DNA of 64,000 nucleotides from Bacteroidota bacterium (GTDB taxonomy: Bacteria; Bacteroidota; Ignavibacteria; UBA10030): the NCBI GenBank assembly GCA_025454835.1, contig JALONQ010000012.1, positions 1 to 64,000 on the forward strand. Reading direction: 5' to 3'. How positions within the stretch are numbered: the stretch's first letter is position 1; every line of letters begins with the position of its first letter. Position numbers and translations under genes: made by a program. The notes under the pieces were generated by a model. The model saw nothing but the letters and a program-made list of their open reading frames with translations, did no database searches and was not told the origin of the DNA. Shown one piece after another: positions 6,948 to 16,593 of the stretch.

Positions 6948-8438
6948 ATGTCGACCGGCCTGCTGCGACGTCTCCTGCCAACGCTGATCCTTTGCTCCGC
7001 TCCTCTTTGGTCTCAACCGGCCGCGCCGGTCATCAGCGAGGAGACCAAGGCCTGTCTCGACTGCCATGCAACATTCCAACCCGGCGTGGTGGAGGACTGG
7101 CGGCACAGTCTCCACGCCGCGACGACCCCCACGCTCGGCATGTCGAAGCCGGCGCTCGAGCGTCGGATCAGCGCAACCGAAGTTCCCGAGGAGCTTCGGA
7201 ATGTCGTCATTGGTTGTTACGAGTGTCACAGCCGGAACACCGCTGCGCATCGTGACGCGTTCGACCACTTCGGCTACACGATCAACGTCGTCGTCTCGCC
7301 GAATGACTGCGCAACGTGTCACATCACCGAGCGCGAGCAGTACGCCCCGAGCAAGAAAGCGCATGCGCTCGACAACCTCGAGAAGAATCCGCTCTACCAC
7401 ACTCTCGTCCACTACCTGACGAGTCAGAAGAAAGTGGAGGGGTCGAAGCTCGTGCAACAGCCCGCTTCAGAAACGGCGATCGGCGGCGCCTGCTACGCCT
7501 GTCACGGTACCAAGGTCGAGGTCCTGGCGCTGCACACGGTGTCGACGGCGGCCGGCGACGTGGAGGTGCCGCTGTTGACGAACTGGCCCAACCAGGGGGT
7601 CGGCCGCGTCAATCCCGACGGGAGCCAGGGGGCGTGCACGTCGTGCCATCCACGGCACAGCTTCTCCATCGAAGTGGCCCGCAAGCCGCACACGTGCTCG
7701 CAGTGTCATCTCCAGCCGGATGTCCCTGCCTGGGACGTGTATGTCGAAAGCAAACACGGCAACATCATGATGTCGAAGGAGCGGGAGTACACGTGGGACC
7801 GCGTGCCGTGGTTGGTGGGCCGCGACTTCCGCGTTCCGACCTGCGCCTCGTGCCACAACAGCCTGCTGGCGACCCCTGACGGCAATGTCATCGCCGAACG
7901 GTCGCACGATTTCGGCTCCCGCCTGTGGGTGCGCATCTTCGGGTTGCCGTACGCCCATCCGCAGCCAAAGGACGGGGCGACGCACGTGATACGCAATGCC
8001 GACGGACAGCCCTTGCCGACGACCTTCGCAAACATTCCCGCTTCGTCGTTCCTGATCGATGCCGGCGAGCAGGCTCAGCGGCGTGAGACGATGGCGAACG
8101 TGTGTCGTTCGTGCCACTCGACGGATTGGACGCTCCAGCACTTTGCGGCCCTCGATACGGCTGTGGTCGAGACGAACGCGATGACGTTGGCCGCCACGCA
8201 GGTGCTGGGCGAAGGATGGAAGCTGAAGATGGCCGACCCGAAGAACCCGTTCGACGAGTCGCTTGAGCACGATTGGATGAAGCAGTGGATCTTCTACGCC
8301 AACTCGACCCGGTACGGCTATGCGATGATGGGTCAAGACTACGCGGCGTTCAAAAATGGTTGGTGGGACCTGAACCTGAACCTGCAGAAGATGCACGAGA
8401 CCGTACGAAAGGCGAAGTCGCCGCCGACCAAGCGATGA
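6948..8438 (+). CDS. Octaheme c-type cytochrome, hydroxylamine oxidoreductase-like
   Basis: A 496-aa periplasmic protein with a signal peptide (about 1-24) and exactly eight CxxCH motifs, at about residues 36, 90, 121, 182, 230, 250, 299 and 386. Number, spacing and the long helical C-terminus (EHDWMKQWIFYANSTRYGYAMMGQDY) resemble the HAO superfamily. Members oxidise hydroxylamine or, in nitrite-ammonifying bacteria, reduce nitrite or hydroxylamine. With nrfHA about 27 kb away a reductive role is more likely here, but sequence alone does not decide. Start ATG 6948 has GAAAGG upstream. Confidence 0.85.
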   Translation: MSTGLLRRLLPTLILCSAPLWSQPAAPVISEETKACLDCHATFQPGVVEDWRHSLHAATTPTLGMSKPALERRISATEVPEELRNVVIGCYECHSRNTAAHRDAFDHFGYTINVVVSPNDCATCHITEREQYAPSKKAHALDNLEKNPLYHTLVHYLTSQKKVEGSKLVQQPASETAIGGACYACHGTKVEVLALHTVSTAAGDVEVPLLTNWPNQGVGRVNPDGSQGACTSCHPRHSFSIEVARKPHTCSQCHLQPDVPAWDVYVESKHGNIMMSKEREYTWDRVPWLVGRDFRVPTCASCHNSLLATPDGNVIAERSHDFGSRLWVRIFGLPYAHPQPKDGATHVIRNADGQPLPTTFANIPASSFLIDAGEQAQRRETMANVCRSCHSTDWTLQHFAALDTAVVETNAMTLAATQVLGEGWKLKMADPKNPFDESLEHDWMKQWIFYANSTRYGYAMMGQDYAAFKNGWWDLNLNLQKMHETVRKAKSPPTKR

Positions 8439-8549
8439 CATAAAGAGGAGCGGGGAGGCTGGTGGACCCGGACGCATCTTCCGAACGGCATTTCCGTAGT
8501 ACCGGCCTGCAGTTCCGTGTCCCATCCTCTCCAACGGAAGGCGCGACCG

Positions 8550-9239
8550 ATGCGCAGCAAGACCGTCTGCATCGTCGGAGCATCGGGCAAGCTCGGACGA
8601 TACATGGTGCAGCAATGTCTGGACCGCGGGTACGTTGTCCATGGCGTTTGTCGTCCCAAGAGCGTCGTCAAGCTTGAGCCATTCAAGGATCGCATCAGCA
8701 TCTTTGCCGGGGCCACGAACGACCGGGAGGTGATCCAACGTGCGGTCGCCGGTTGCGACGGCGTGCTCACGGTGCTGGTACCGTGGGGACGGCAACACTA
8801 TGCCACGGGCACTGCCCAGGCCGTTCTCGACCTTGCCCGTCCGGACGCCCGATTGATCTTCTCGTGTGGGTGGCATATCACGCGTGATGGGCTGGACAAA
8901 TTCTCGAACCTGCTCCAGTGGCAGGAACGATTTGCGCGATGGATCGGCGCCGCCACGCGGATCATTGATATCGACGACCAGATCGAAGCGTGCCAGCGCA
9001 TCTTCAACAGCGACGCGCGCTGGACGGTCGTCCGCGGAAGCGATCTGGAGGAGGGGGAGAGCCAGGGCCTGCCAGTGTGGAGCCGTCACGTCGGTGACCC
9101 CATTCTTGAAAGCAATCGCACGCGCCGCATTGACTACGCCCTGTTCATGGTGGCGGCCCTCGAGAACGAGGACCTGGTCCATGAGGCCCCGGCCATCGTG
9201 GGGCGTCAAACACCTTCAGCACGGGCACACGCTGCGTGA
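8550..9239 (+). CDS. NAD(P)-binding NmrA/atypical SDR family protein
   Basis: A 229-aa Rossmann-fold protein. GASGKLG at residues 10-16 is the dinucleotide-binding glycine motif, followed by a conserved VCRPKS turn and a GCDGVLTVLVPW strand. There is no YxxxK catalytic pair, as usual for the NmrA/NAD(P)H-binding group, so the reaction is unknown. ATG 8550 is favoured over 8517 because GGAAGG lies about 10 bp upstream and the fold starts immediately. Confidence 0.8.
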   Translation: MRSKTVCIVGASGKLGRYMVQQCLDRGYVVHGVCRPKSVVKLEPFKDRISIFAGATNDREVIQRAVAGCDGVLTVLVPWGRQHYATGTAQAVLDLARPDARLIFSCGWHITRDGLDKFSNLLQWQERFARWIGAATRIIDIDDQIEACQRIFNSDARWTVVRGSDLEEGESQGLPVWSRHVGDPILESNRTRRIDYALFMVAALENEDLVHEAPAIVGRQTPSARAHAA

Positions 9240-9255
9240 CCTAAGGAGGACGAAC

Positions 9256-10203
9256 GTGAAGAGATGGTGGTGGATGTTGTTGCCGGCGGCCGTGGTCGTG
9301 GCGCAGAATGCCGACGCCGTCAAGGCGCCGTTCCGGGCAGGAAAGATCACGGAAGCCCGCCGAACGGCCGAGGAATGGCTCAAGAGCGAGCCCTCGAATC
9401 CCGACGCGCACTATTGGATGGCGGTCGTCCTGCAGCATCGCGAGGTCCGCGACCTCGAGACGGCCACGGAGCATATCGAAGAGGCCGTCGACCGTGTGCC
9501 CAACAATGCCGATTACCAGTTCATGCTCGGCGGCATCTACGGCCAGACCGCCCAATCGGCAGGAATGATCAAGCAAGCCTTGCTGGCGCCAAAGATCAAA
9601 CGGGCATTTGCCCGTGCGGTCGAGTTGAACCCGGAGCATGTCGAGGCGCGTATCGCCCTCGCACAGTACTACCTCATGGCCCCGGGATTCATGGGTGGAG
9701 ATGAGGACGAAGGGTTTCGCCAACTCGACGAAGCGGCGAAACGCAATGAACCACGCGGGCGCATGGCCAAAGCCGCCATGCTCGAACGGAAGAACCGGTT
9801 GGCCGAGTCTGAGAGCGAATGGAAGCTGCTGGCGACGAAATACCCCGAGGATTGGATCCCGCACAAGAACCTGGGCTACTTCCTGCTGCGCCGGAACCGG
9901 GCTGAAGAGGGGTTGAAACCGATGCAGAGGTACGTGGCGTTGCGTCCCGATACCGCGGATGCGTTCGACAGTCTGGGCGAACTGCAGCTGGCCGCTGGAC
10001 GGGTGGACGAGGCCATCACGACGCTCCGGAAGGGACTGGTGATTGACCCGACCTTTGGGTCATCCTGGTTCCTGCTCGGGCAGGCGCATGAACGGAAGAA
10101 GCAGCCGGCCGAAGCGAAAAGTGCTTATCTCAAGGTTGTCGAGAACGACCGCAATGAGCAACTCAAGAAGCAGGCGACGGAGCGACTGAAGCATCTGCCC
10201 TGA
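9256..10203 (+). CDS. TPR repeat protein, exported
   Basis: A 315-aa protein with a short hydrophobic N-terminus ending VVAQ (signal peptide) and at least six tetratricopeptide-like helical pairs, for example HYWMAVVLQH, DYQFMLGGIYGQTAQ, PHKNLGYFLLRRNRAEEGL and DAFDSLGELQLAAGRVDEAI. It probably serves as a periplasmic protein-protein scaffold. GTG start at 9256 is set by a perfect AAGGAGG six bases upstream; upstream frame overlaps the NmrA-like gene and is not real. Confidence 0.85.
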   Translation: MKRWWWMLLPAAVVVAQNADAVKAPFRAGKITEARRTAEEWLKSEPSNPDAHYWMAVVLQHREVRDLETATEHIEEAVDRVPNNADYQFMLGGIYGQTAQSAGMIKQALLAPKIKRAFARAVELNPEHVEARIALAQYYLMAPGFMGGDEDEGFRQLDEAAKRNEPRGRMAKAAMLERKNRLAESESEWKLLATKYPEDWIPHKNLGYFLLRRNRAEEGLKPMQRYVALRPDTADAFDSLGELQLAAGRVDEAITTLRKGLVIDPTFGSSWFLLGQAHERKKQPAEAKSAYLKVVENDRNEQLKKQATERLKHLP

Positions 10204-10240
10204 GCGATCGGTCCGAGTCCGGACCGCATGCAAGACAACG

Positions 10241-10270
10241 AAGCCCGACGGAACCGACTCCGCCGGGCTT
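10241..10270 (+). terminator. Hairpin terminator after TPR gene
   Basis: Stem aagcccgacgga / tccgccgggctt with a six-base loop, followed by tttgcg. Confidence 0.7.
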
Positions 10271-10380
10271 TGCGTTCGGTCGCGCGAGGAGAAAGACGCA
10301 CCCGCCTTCACGTCACCGGATGTAGCGGACCCACGTCCGATTGCGTATCTTGCCTCATCACTTCTCGACACTAAGCGCCG

Positions 10381-10749
10381 ATGGAAACCAATCCCTACCT
10401 CATCGCCGGCGTCGGGCTCGTGGCCGGCGTGTTCGCCGGGCTGCTCGGCATCGGCGGCGCCATCATCATCGTCCCCATCCTGGTCTTCGTCTTCGGCCTC
10501 ACGCAGCAACAAGCTCAGGGAACGACGACGGCTTTTCTCGTCCTCCCTGTGGGATTGCTCGGAGCGTGGGTCTACTACCAGCGTGGACTGGTCAACGTGA
10601 AGTGGTCGCTGCTCCTGGCCGCAGGGTTCTTCCTCGGAAGTTTTGCCGGTGCACGCCTGGCCATCTCGCTTTCGAACGACATTCTCCAGAAGCTGTTCGG
10701 CATCCTTCTGATCGCGGTCGGAGTGCGGATGACGTTCTTCGGCCGGTGA
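10381..10749 (+). CDS. Half-size TSUP (TauE/SafE) family permease
   Basis: A 122-aa membrane protein with four predicted helices. LVAGVFAGLLGIGGAIIIVPIL is the hallmark TSUP N-terminal repeat, and ANDILQKLFGILLIAVGVRM-like text forms the last helix. Full TSUP sulfite/sulfonate permeases are about 250 aa with two such repeats, so this one must dimerise or is a reduced form. ATG 10381 lacks a good Shine-Dalgarno; gtatctt at about 10345 is a possible promoter element. Confidence 0.85.
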   Translation: METNPYLIAGVGLVAGVFAGLLGIGGAIIIVPILVFVFGLTQQQAQGTTTAFLVLPVGLLGAWVYYQRGLVNVKWSLLLAAGFFLGSFAGARLAISLSNDILQKLFGILLIAVGVRMTFFGR

Positions 10750-10775
10750 TCGACCTCCGACATGTCAGAAACGCA

Positions 10776-10806
10776 GAAGGCGCGGTCTCCCGCGCCTTCG
10801 CTGTTT
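10776..10806 (+). terminator. Hairpin terminator after TSUP gene
   Basis: Stem gaaggcgcgg / ccgcgccttc followed by a run of five T. Confidence 0.75.
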
Positions 10807-10919
10807 TTGGGCCTTCCCTGCCTCCGACAAACCCTCGCCGGTTCCCATTTGAAACCTTCACCAAACCTCTCTCCTCCATCCTTCCTCCTTCCCACCCGGC
10901 TCCATCCCCCGCGCTCGTG

Positions 10920-11906
10920 CTACCATTCCTCCTTCGAAAACGCCGCTCCGACCTGCTTCGCGATCCGGCCAACGTCCTCCATCGCCACGGGATTGCCGCA
11001 CGTCATGATGATCGTCGACGACGGCTCCATGCGTTTCTGCAGATCGGCTTTGGACACGTACGAAGGCAGGGTGGGGCGTACCGCACGGGCCAGATCGGCC
11101 TCGACAACGATACGCGTCTTGTGATCGGAGCCGGCCTCTTTCATCAGCTCTTCCTCACGCATCGGCAGATCATAGATCAAACGAAGCAGATTGTTCCCGC
11201 GGCCCTTGCCCAGGTGAGGGTCGGAGAGGTCGGGCGATGACGGACGGCTGACGGTCGGGAGATACACAAAGTCCAGTTTGCCAGCTTCCATGATCGCGTG
11301 AAGCGCGGCATGATATCCCAGCTCCGGAGCGGTCCGGTTGGCATGAATGAGCGTGAACCGCGTGTTGGTGGTCCTGCCATGGACGGCTTCGTGATTCAGT
11401 TGCTTGATCATCGAAGCGAACGGCGCCAGACCGGTACCTGTGCCGATCATGAGCACATTCCGAAATCCTTGCGCTCGTTTCTCGAGCGTGAAATCGCCGG
11501 CGATCTTGGTGTAGTAGATGATCTCGTGGTCCTCGCCCGGTTCGATCTGGAACAGCGACTCCGTGAGACGACCGGGCCGGCCGGTCTCATTCCGCTCGAG
11601 GATGACATAGAACTCGAGCCACCCTTCCTGCTCGGTCTCGAACGGTGCAGAGGCGACGGAGTAGGAATGTGTCACGGGGCCGCGCTTCACCTCGCCGCGC
11701 TCGTCGAGGTCGGGCTCGTAGGCGAATCCGCCCTCCGGAACCGGCACGCGCTTCGTAAGCCGGCAATGATCGCGGCGCAGAGCGATGTACTGCCCTGCTT
11801 CGTAAGGAGGGAACGAGTCCCCGCGCTGCGGCACGAGCCGGAAGACGGCAAGATGAGGAACGAGATTGAACCGCAGAACCGCGGAACCGACGCGACGTTC
11901 AGCCAT
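10920..11906 (-). CDS. Ferredoxin--NADP reductase-like flavoprotein
   Basis: A 328-aa FAD/NAD(P)H oxidoreductase. An N-terminal beta-barrel carries the FAD motif THSYSVASAP near residue 100. The NADP-binding Rossmann domain has VLMIGTGTGLAPFASM near 180, and the C-terminal CGNPVAMEDV matches plant-type/bacterial FNRs. It would pass electrons between NADPH and ferredoxin or flavodoxin. ATG 11906 (MAERRVGS) gives the usual barrel start; the frame stays open to 12005. No obvious operon partner. Confidence 0.85.
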   Translation of the reverse strand: MAERRVGSAVLRFNLVPHLAVFRLVPQRGDSFPPYEAGQYIALRRDHCRLTKRVPVPEGGFAYEPDLDERGEVKRGPVTHSYSVASAPFETEQEGWLEFYVILERNETGRPGRLTESLFQIEPGEDHEIIYYTKIAGDFTLEKRAQGFRNVLMIGTGTGLAPFASMIKQLNHEAVHGRTTNTRFTLIHANRTAPELGYHAALHAIMEAGKLDFVYLPTVSRPSSPDLSDPHLGKGRGNNLLRLIYDLPMREEELMKEAGSDHKTRIVVEADLARAVRPTLPSYVSKADLQKRMEPSSTIIMTCGNPVAMEDVGRIAKQVGAAFSKEEW

Positions 11907-12109
11907 GGAATGGCGAATGATGATGATTCCATAATACACCCCGAATTCCGGAGATTCAACGCGCATGCACGGTTTGACCGGATCGCCGTGTGATGCCCGT
12001 CTCATGGTTCCTTAAACCTCACCGTTGCGGTCGTGTCTATCTCTTATCACATTACATCCAACGAACAGTCGAACGCAACGTCACTTCTCACTATCGAAGG
12101 AGCAACACC

Positions 12110-12970
12110 ATGAAGCATTCATGGATCTTTGTCATCATGGCGGTCCTGGTCTGGACCGGATGCGATAAGAGCACGGACCCGGTCGATCAGGCGGCGCTTG
12201 ATGAAGATGTGGCGACGGCCGTCGCCGGAGCGGTCGGAGAGGATGGCGGTGGTGCGGCCGACCAGGTCAACGACGCCGCGAGCCTTGCCTCAACGGGCGG
12301 AATTCCCGCCTCGGCGATGCTCATGAACGCCGCCTACGGGGCCGAAGGAGGCGCCGCGATCGACACCGTGTACGATGCGGCCACCGGATGGTGGACGGCC
12401 ACGCTGACCCGGACCCGACTGGCGCCCGGCGTGGGCTACGCCGCGTACGTCTACCGGGTCTATCAATATCAATTCCTTAATGCCGGCGGCACGGCACAGC
12501 GCCGCTACGTCGTCAGCGGCGACACGGCCCGGACCATCAACTTCAAGATCCTCCGGGGCATCGGATATCATCGGACGCCGCGTCGTGTCCATCGTCTTGA
12601 TTCGCTCGGCGGCAACTGGGTCGTGACGAACGCGCATCTGTCGACCGTCACCATCACCGGCTCGGCCGGTACCTATTATCGACGCGGGATCGATACACTC
12701 ACCACGTCCGCAGCCACCCGGACGCACGATAACACCCTCCGGATCACGAGCCTGTCCGTCACTCGGACGCGGGGGCTCTCGCCCACCGTCAGCGGAACGA
12801 TCTCGGGCACGTACGAAGCCACGATCACCTTCCTGCGCGGAGATGTCTACCGTGAGCGGTCGGTGTCGCGCGAATTCACGGTCACCTACACCGGCGATGA
12901 AACGCGCGTGGGCGTCGGTGGACGTAACTTCAGGTTCGACCGTCAGTTCGGCATCTCGCGCCCCGGCTGA
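12110..12970 (+). CDS. Lipoprotein of unknown function
   Basis: A 286-aa protein with a lipobox (VLVWTGC, lipidated Cys18). After an acidic/Ala-Gly segment (about 25-60) it is rich in Thr, Arg and beta-strand patterns, suggesting a beta-sandwich. I do not recognise a family. ATG 12110 is supported by GAAGGAG eight bases upstream. It is followed by a strong terminator, so it is monocistronic. Confidence 0.8.
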   Translation: MKHSWIFVIMAVLVWTGCDKSTDPVDQAALDEDVATAVAGAVGEDGGGAADQVNDAASLASTGGIPASAMLMNAAYGAEGGAAIDTVYDAATGWWTATLTRTRLAPGVGYAAYVYRVYQYQFLNAGGTAQRRYVVSGDTARTINFKILRGIGYHRTPRRVHRLDSLGGNWVVTNAHLSTVTITGSAGTYYRRGIDTLTTSAATRTHDNTLRITSLSVTRTRGLSPTVSGTISGTYEATITFLRGDVYRERSVSREFTVTYTGDETRVGVGGRNFRFDRQFGISRPG

Positions 12971-12991
12971 CCGCCGATTCTCATCTTCGCC

Positions 12992-13024
12992 ACGGCCTCG
13001 CCCTTCCGGCGGGGCCGTTTTGTT
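12992..13024 (+). terminator. Rho-independent terminator
   Basis: Stem acggcctcgcc / ggcggggccgt with a five-base loop, followed by a T-rich tail. Confidence 0.85.
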
Positions 13025-13106
13025 TGTACAAGCGTCATCGTGAAACACTTGCACTCGAAGCGACCTCTCTCTAGGTTCCTGCTACCATCCCGATGGAGGT
13101 CGCACC

Positions 13107-14615
13107 ATGGTCCGCCGCTCACTGCACGCCTATTCCACCCGCCGCCAATTCCTCCGTCAGGCCGGCATGGCCTCCGTGGGTCTGTTCCTGGCGGACGAAA
13201 TCCTCGCTCATCCATATCGCCCGGTCCACTGGCTGCTCGACGATGCGCGTCACGTGCGGGTGGCGGGTCGTGTGACGGTCGCAGGCTTGGGGATCAAGGG
13301 GGCCGTGGTCAGCGACGGCGTCTCCGTAGTGGCCACGGCCGCCGACGGGACCTACACCCTCCACTCGACCGATCGACAAGAGTTCGTCCACCTCTCCCTG
13401 CCGTCGGGGACCGATATCCCTCTCAATCCGACCGGGACGGCACGCTTCTATCATCCGATCGCAGCGACAGGCGGTGAGATGCAGGCTTCGTGGGATCTCA
13501 CGCGGCTGAAGGAGAACGACGACACCCATCGGTTCCTGGTCCTCGCCGACCCGCAGGTGCTCGACATGGACGACGTGAAGCGATTTCATGATGAGACGGT
13601 GCCGGACATCCGCGCGGTGGCGGGTGAAGGGGGCGGACCGGTCTTCTCCGTCGGATGCGGTGACCTGATGTTTGACCGGCTCAACCTGTTCCCGGAGTAC
13701 GAGAAAGCGGTCGAGTTGAGCGGAGTACCCACGTTCCAGGTGCTGGGCAATCACGATGTCGTCACGTCAGCGCTGTCGGATGAACCCTCAGCCCGGGTCT
13801 TCCGCAACCACTTCGGACCGACATGGTATTCCTTCAACCGTGGTGATATTCATTACGTGGTGCTCGACGATGTGCTGTGGCTCGGACGCGGCTACTTTGG
13901 CTACATCGACGACGTTCAGTTGAATTGGCTGCGTCAGGACCTGTCGTTCGTCGAGAAGGGGCGTACCGTCGTCGTGTTCCTCCACATTCCGGTCTATGAC
14001 AAGCAGCATGAGCGTAACGGAGAGAAGAAGCCGGAGAATGCATCGGTCGTGGTGAACCGGCAAGCGCTCTACAAGGTGCTGGAGGGCTACGACGCTCATT
14101 GCCTCGTGGGCCACATGCACGAATCGGAGCATTTGCGCGATGGTGGCGTACGCCATCATGTGTGCGGAGCCGTATGCGGCGCATGGTGGTCGGCTGACAT
14201 GTGTGGCGACGGGACGCCCAACGGCTACGCCGTCTACGAAGCGACCGGCAGTACGCTCCGATGGCGCTACCGCGGCACGGGCCGCCCGTGGGACGATCAG
14301 ATGGTCATTCACCCCCGCGGGGCCGATCCCAAGCGGCCGGAGGCTATCGTCGCGAACGTGTGGGACGCCGACGAAGCATGGGAGGTCCTATGGTATGAGG
14401 ACGGCATCCGGGCAGGGAAGATGGAGCGGTTCCTCGGCGCCGACCCGGCGGCCGTACGCTTGTTCGAAGGCAAGACGCTTCCGAAGAAGCACGCATGGGT
14501 CGAGCCGTATCAGACCGACCACCTCTTCAGCGTTGTGCCCGCGGCAAAGACCCGGGAGGTTGTCGTGGAGGCGCGGGACCGGTTCGGGCGCGTCTATCGG
14601 ACCGCTCTGAAGTAG
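13107..14615 (+). CDS. Tat-exported calcineurin-like phosphoesterase
   Basis: A 502-aa protein with a twin-arginine signal (RRQFLRQAGMASVGLF, about 12-28), an N-terminal beta domain (MetallophosN type), and a central metallophosphatase domain: DPQ, GDLMFD, GNHD, FLHIPV and GHMHESE supply the bimetal ligands. A C-terminal MetallophosC-type beta domain follows. It probably hydrolyses a phosphomonoester or diester in the periplasm; substrate unknown. ATG 13107 has GGAGG eight bases upstream. Confidence 0.88.
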   Translation: MVRRSLHAYSTRRQFLRQAGMASVGLFLADEILAHPYRPVHWLLDDARHVRVAGRVTVAGLGIKGAVVSDGVSVVATAADGTYTLHSTDRQEFVHLSLPSGTDIPLNPTGTARFYHPIAATGGEMQASWDLTRLKENDDTHRFLVLADPQVLDMDDVKRFHDETVPDIRAVAGEGGGPVFSVGCGDLMFDRLNLFPEYEKAVELSGVPTFQVLGNHDVVTSALSDEPSARVFRNHFGPTWYSFNRGDIHYVVLDDVLWLGRGYFGYIDDVQLNWLRQDLSFVEKGRTVVVFLHIPVYDKQHERNGEKKPENASVVVNRQALYKVLEGYDAHCLVGHMHESEHLRDGGVRHHVCGAVCGAWWSADMCGDGTPNGYAVYEATGSTLRWRYRGTGRPWDDQMVIHPRGADPKRPEAIVANVWDADEAWEVLWYEDGIRAGKMERFLGADPAAVRLFEGKTLPKKHAWVEPYQTDHLFSVVPAAKTREVVVEARDRFGRVYRTALK

Positions 14616-14636
14616 GACTGGTGAGCTCATCGTACG

Positions 14637-14670
14637 GCGCGGGAGGTCCTTCCTTCCGCGCTTTTTTTTT
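14637..14670 (+). terminator. Rho-independent terminator
   Basis: Stem based on gcgcgg / ccgcgc followed by nine T. Confidence 0.85.
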
Positions 14671-14729
14671 GGTACGTTAATGGCCGGTCTTTCACCATCG
14701 AACCGTTCGAATTCTCATCGAGGTATCCC

Positions 14730-15890
14730 ATGCGCATCGGCATTCTCACCGGCGGCGGCGACGTCCCCGGGCTCAATCCCTGCATCAAAGCCGTGGTCTA
14801 TCGAGCCCAGGACCAGGGCATTCAAGTGGTCGGCATCCGTCGCGGATGGGCCGGCTTGCTCAACTTCAACCCCGATGATCCGACGACGCGCGATGCGTGC
14901 GTGGTCGATCTCAACAAGATGAACACCCGTACGGTCGACCGGACCGGCGGCACGTTCCTCCATACGTCGCGGACCAATCCCCAGAAGGTCGTCGCCTCGG
15001 GCATTCCGGCGTTCCTTCGAACGAAGGAGCATGACGCTCTGAAGGAGGGGGACAAGGTCGATTTCACGCCCCATGTGCTACGGGTCATTGAGCATCTGAA
15101 GCTCGACGCCATCATCTCCATCGGCGGCGACGATACGCAGAGCTATGCACTCCGGTTGCACAAGGAGGGCTTTCCGATGATCTCGATCCCGAAGACGATG
15201 GACAACGACGTCTACGGGACCGACTACTGCATCGGGTTCTCGACGGCGGTCACGCGCAGCATCGACTTCATCACAGCCCTGCGCACCGTGGCAGGGTCGC
15301 ATGAGCGTATCGCCGTCGTCGAGCTCTTCGGCCGCAATTCGGGAGAGACGTCACTCATCACCGGCTATCTGGCCGGCGTCGACCGGGCGCTCATCTCCGA
15401 AGTGCCGTTCGATATGGACAAGCTGGCGGGCTATCTGATGGAGGACAAGAAGAACAATCCCTCCAACTATGCCATCGTGACCGTATCGGAAGGGGCACAC
15501 TTCAAGGACGGTACCGTGGTGGAATCGGGTCCGGAAGATGCCTACGGGCACCGCAAGCTCGGCGGTATCGGGGCGCTCGTGGAGGATCAGTTGAAGAAGC
15601 GGCTTGGGGCCCACACGGTGTACCAGCAGGTGGCGTATCTGATGCGCAGCGGCGAACCGGATGCGCTCGACCGCATGGTCGCCACGTCGTACGCCAACCT
15701 GGCGATCGACCTCATCTCGCGGAAGAAGTACGGAAAGATGGTCGCGCTGCGCGACGGCCGCTACACGTACGTTGCCATCGAGACCCTGTCGCAGGGACTC
15801 AAGCGAGTGGACGTCGGTGAACTGTACGACACGGAACAGTACCGGCCGAAAGTGGTGGATCTCCTGAACAAGCCGATGTTCTTGTACTGA
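14730..15890 (+). CDS. pfp: 6-phosphofructokinase, predicted pyrophosphate-dependent
   Basis: A 386-aa [12 protein letters not shown] at 8-16 is the phosphate-donor loop. Two positions distinguish PPi- from ATP-dependent enzymes: the residue after GGD is Asp (GGDDTQ, where ATP enzymes have GGDGS), and PKTMDND has Lys where ATP enzymes have Gly. Both are the PPi-type state, so reversible PPi-dependent phosphorylation of fructose 6-phosphate is predicted. Length and the C-terminus (NKPMFLY) are intact. Start ATG 14730 has GAGG upstream. Confidence 0.9.
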   Translation: MRIGILTGGGDVPGLNPCIKAVVYRAQDQGIQVVGIRRGWAGLLNFNPDDPTTRDACVVDLNKMNTRTVDRTGGTFLHTSRTNPQKVVASGIPAFLRTKEHDALKEGDKVDFTPHVLRVIEHLKLDAIISIGGDDTQSYALRLHKEGFPMISIPKTMDNDVYGTDYCIGFSTAVTRSIDFITALRTVAGSHERIAVVELFGRNSGETSLITGYLAGVDRALISEVPFDMDKLAGYLMEDKKNNPSNYAIVTVSEGAHFKDGTVVESGPEDAYGHRKLGGIGALVEDQLKKRLGAHTVYQQVAYLMRSGEPDALDRMVATSYANLAIDLISRKKYGKMVALRDGRYTYVAIETLSQGLKRVDVGELYDTEQYRPKVVDLLNKPMFLY

Positions 15891-15945
15891 GGAGAACGAT
15901 TGAGAGGCGAGAGGGAGGAGGTGCGAAAATTTCAGAGATAACAGC

Positions 15946-15978
15946 AAAGGCGCGGAGCGATCCGCGCCTTTGCCTTTC
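15946..15978 (+). terminator. Hairpin terminator after pfp
   Basis: Stem aaaggcgcgga / tccgcgccttt with a short loop, then tgccttt. A ctccatcctt word repeat follows at 15984-16024. Confidence 0.8.
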
Positions 15979-16039
15979 TGATCCCTTCCCACCTCCTCTA
16001 TCCTACATCCTCCATCCTTCCTCTGCCATTCTCATTGGT

Positions 16040-16576
16040 TCATACCTTCGGTGCTTTTGCGATCGCCCTCGCCCTGAACAGGATGTCCTTCTGCTTCTTG
16101 TGGAATTCCACGGTCGCCGCATCGACACGACGGCTGTATTCGGCTTCAGCGGCCTCGACACGGTTCTGCGACACTAACGTTGCCACCAACCCGGCAAAGA
16201 GCGCAGCGATGGCAGCGGCAAGCTCGCCCAGGACGGCCCAGCACAACCCGCCGACGATGATGCTGATGGCGGCGATCAGACCCCACGGCATTTCGGCGAC
16301 GGGACGGCGGTCCACCACCAGTCGGCCGCGCTCGTCGAAAGCCACGCTCTTCATCAGCGTTTCCCACTCCTTCTCGAGGCACTTCAACTCCGCCAAACGC
16401 TCCTCCGAACCGGTACGCGTGAAGATCAGTCTCACCTCTCGCCGGGTCTCTCCGTCCTTCATGACCGCTTCGTTCTGCGATGAGGTGAGGATCCAGCCGA
16501 ACTCCTGGCGTCTTCGCACTTCGCTCTGCTGGCGTTCGGGCTTGACGCCGACGACAAGGGATTCAGCACGTTCCAT
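16040..16576 (-). CDS. Membrane protein of unknown function
   Basis: A 178-aa protein: a polar N-terminal part (1-95), two closely spaced transmembrane segments (about 97-117 and 119-138), and a charged helical C-terminus (140-178, likely coiled coil). I recognise no family. Its start lies 17 bp after the esterase gene on the same strand, with GAAGG upstream of ATG 16576, so it ends a three-gene operon with the M28 peptidase and the esterase. Confidence 0.7.
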   Translation of the reverse strand: MERAESLVVGVKPERQQSEVRRRQEFGWILTSSQNEAVMKDGETRREVRLIFTRTGSEERLAELKCLEKEWETLMKSVAFDERGRLVVDRRPVAEMPWGLIAAISIIVGGLCWAVLGELAAAIAALFAGLVATLVSQNRVEAAEAEYSRRVDAATVEFHKKQKDILFRARAIAKAPKV

Positions 16577-16593
16577 GATGGACCTTCACTGTC

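Noticed and set aside
7467-9209. 580-aa open frame on the minus strand
   Set aside because: Antisense to the octaheme cytochrome gene and the NmrA-like gene; no recognisable domain.
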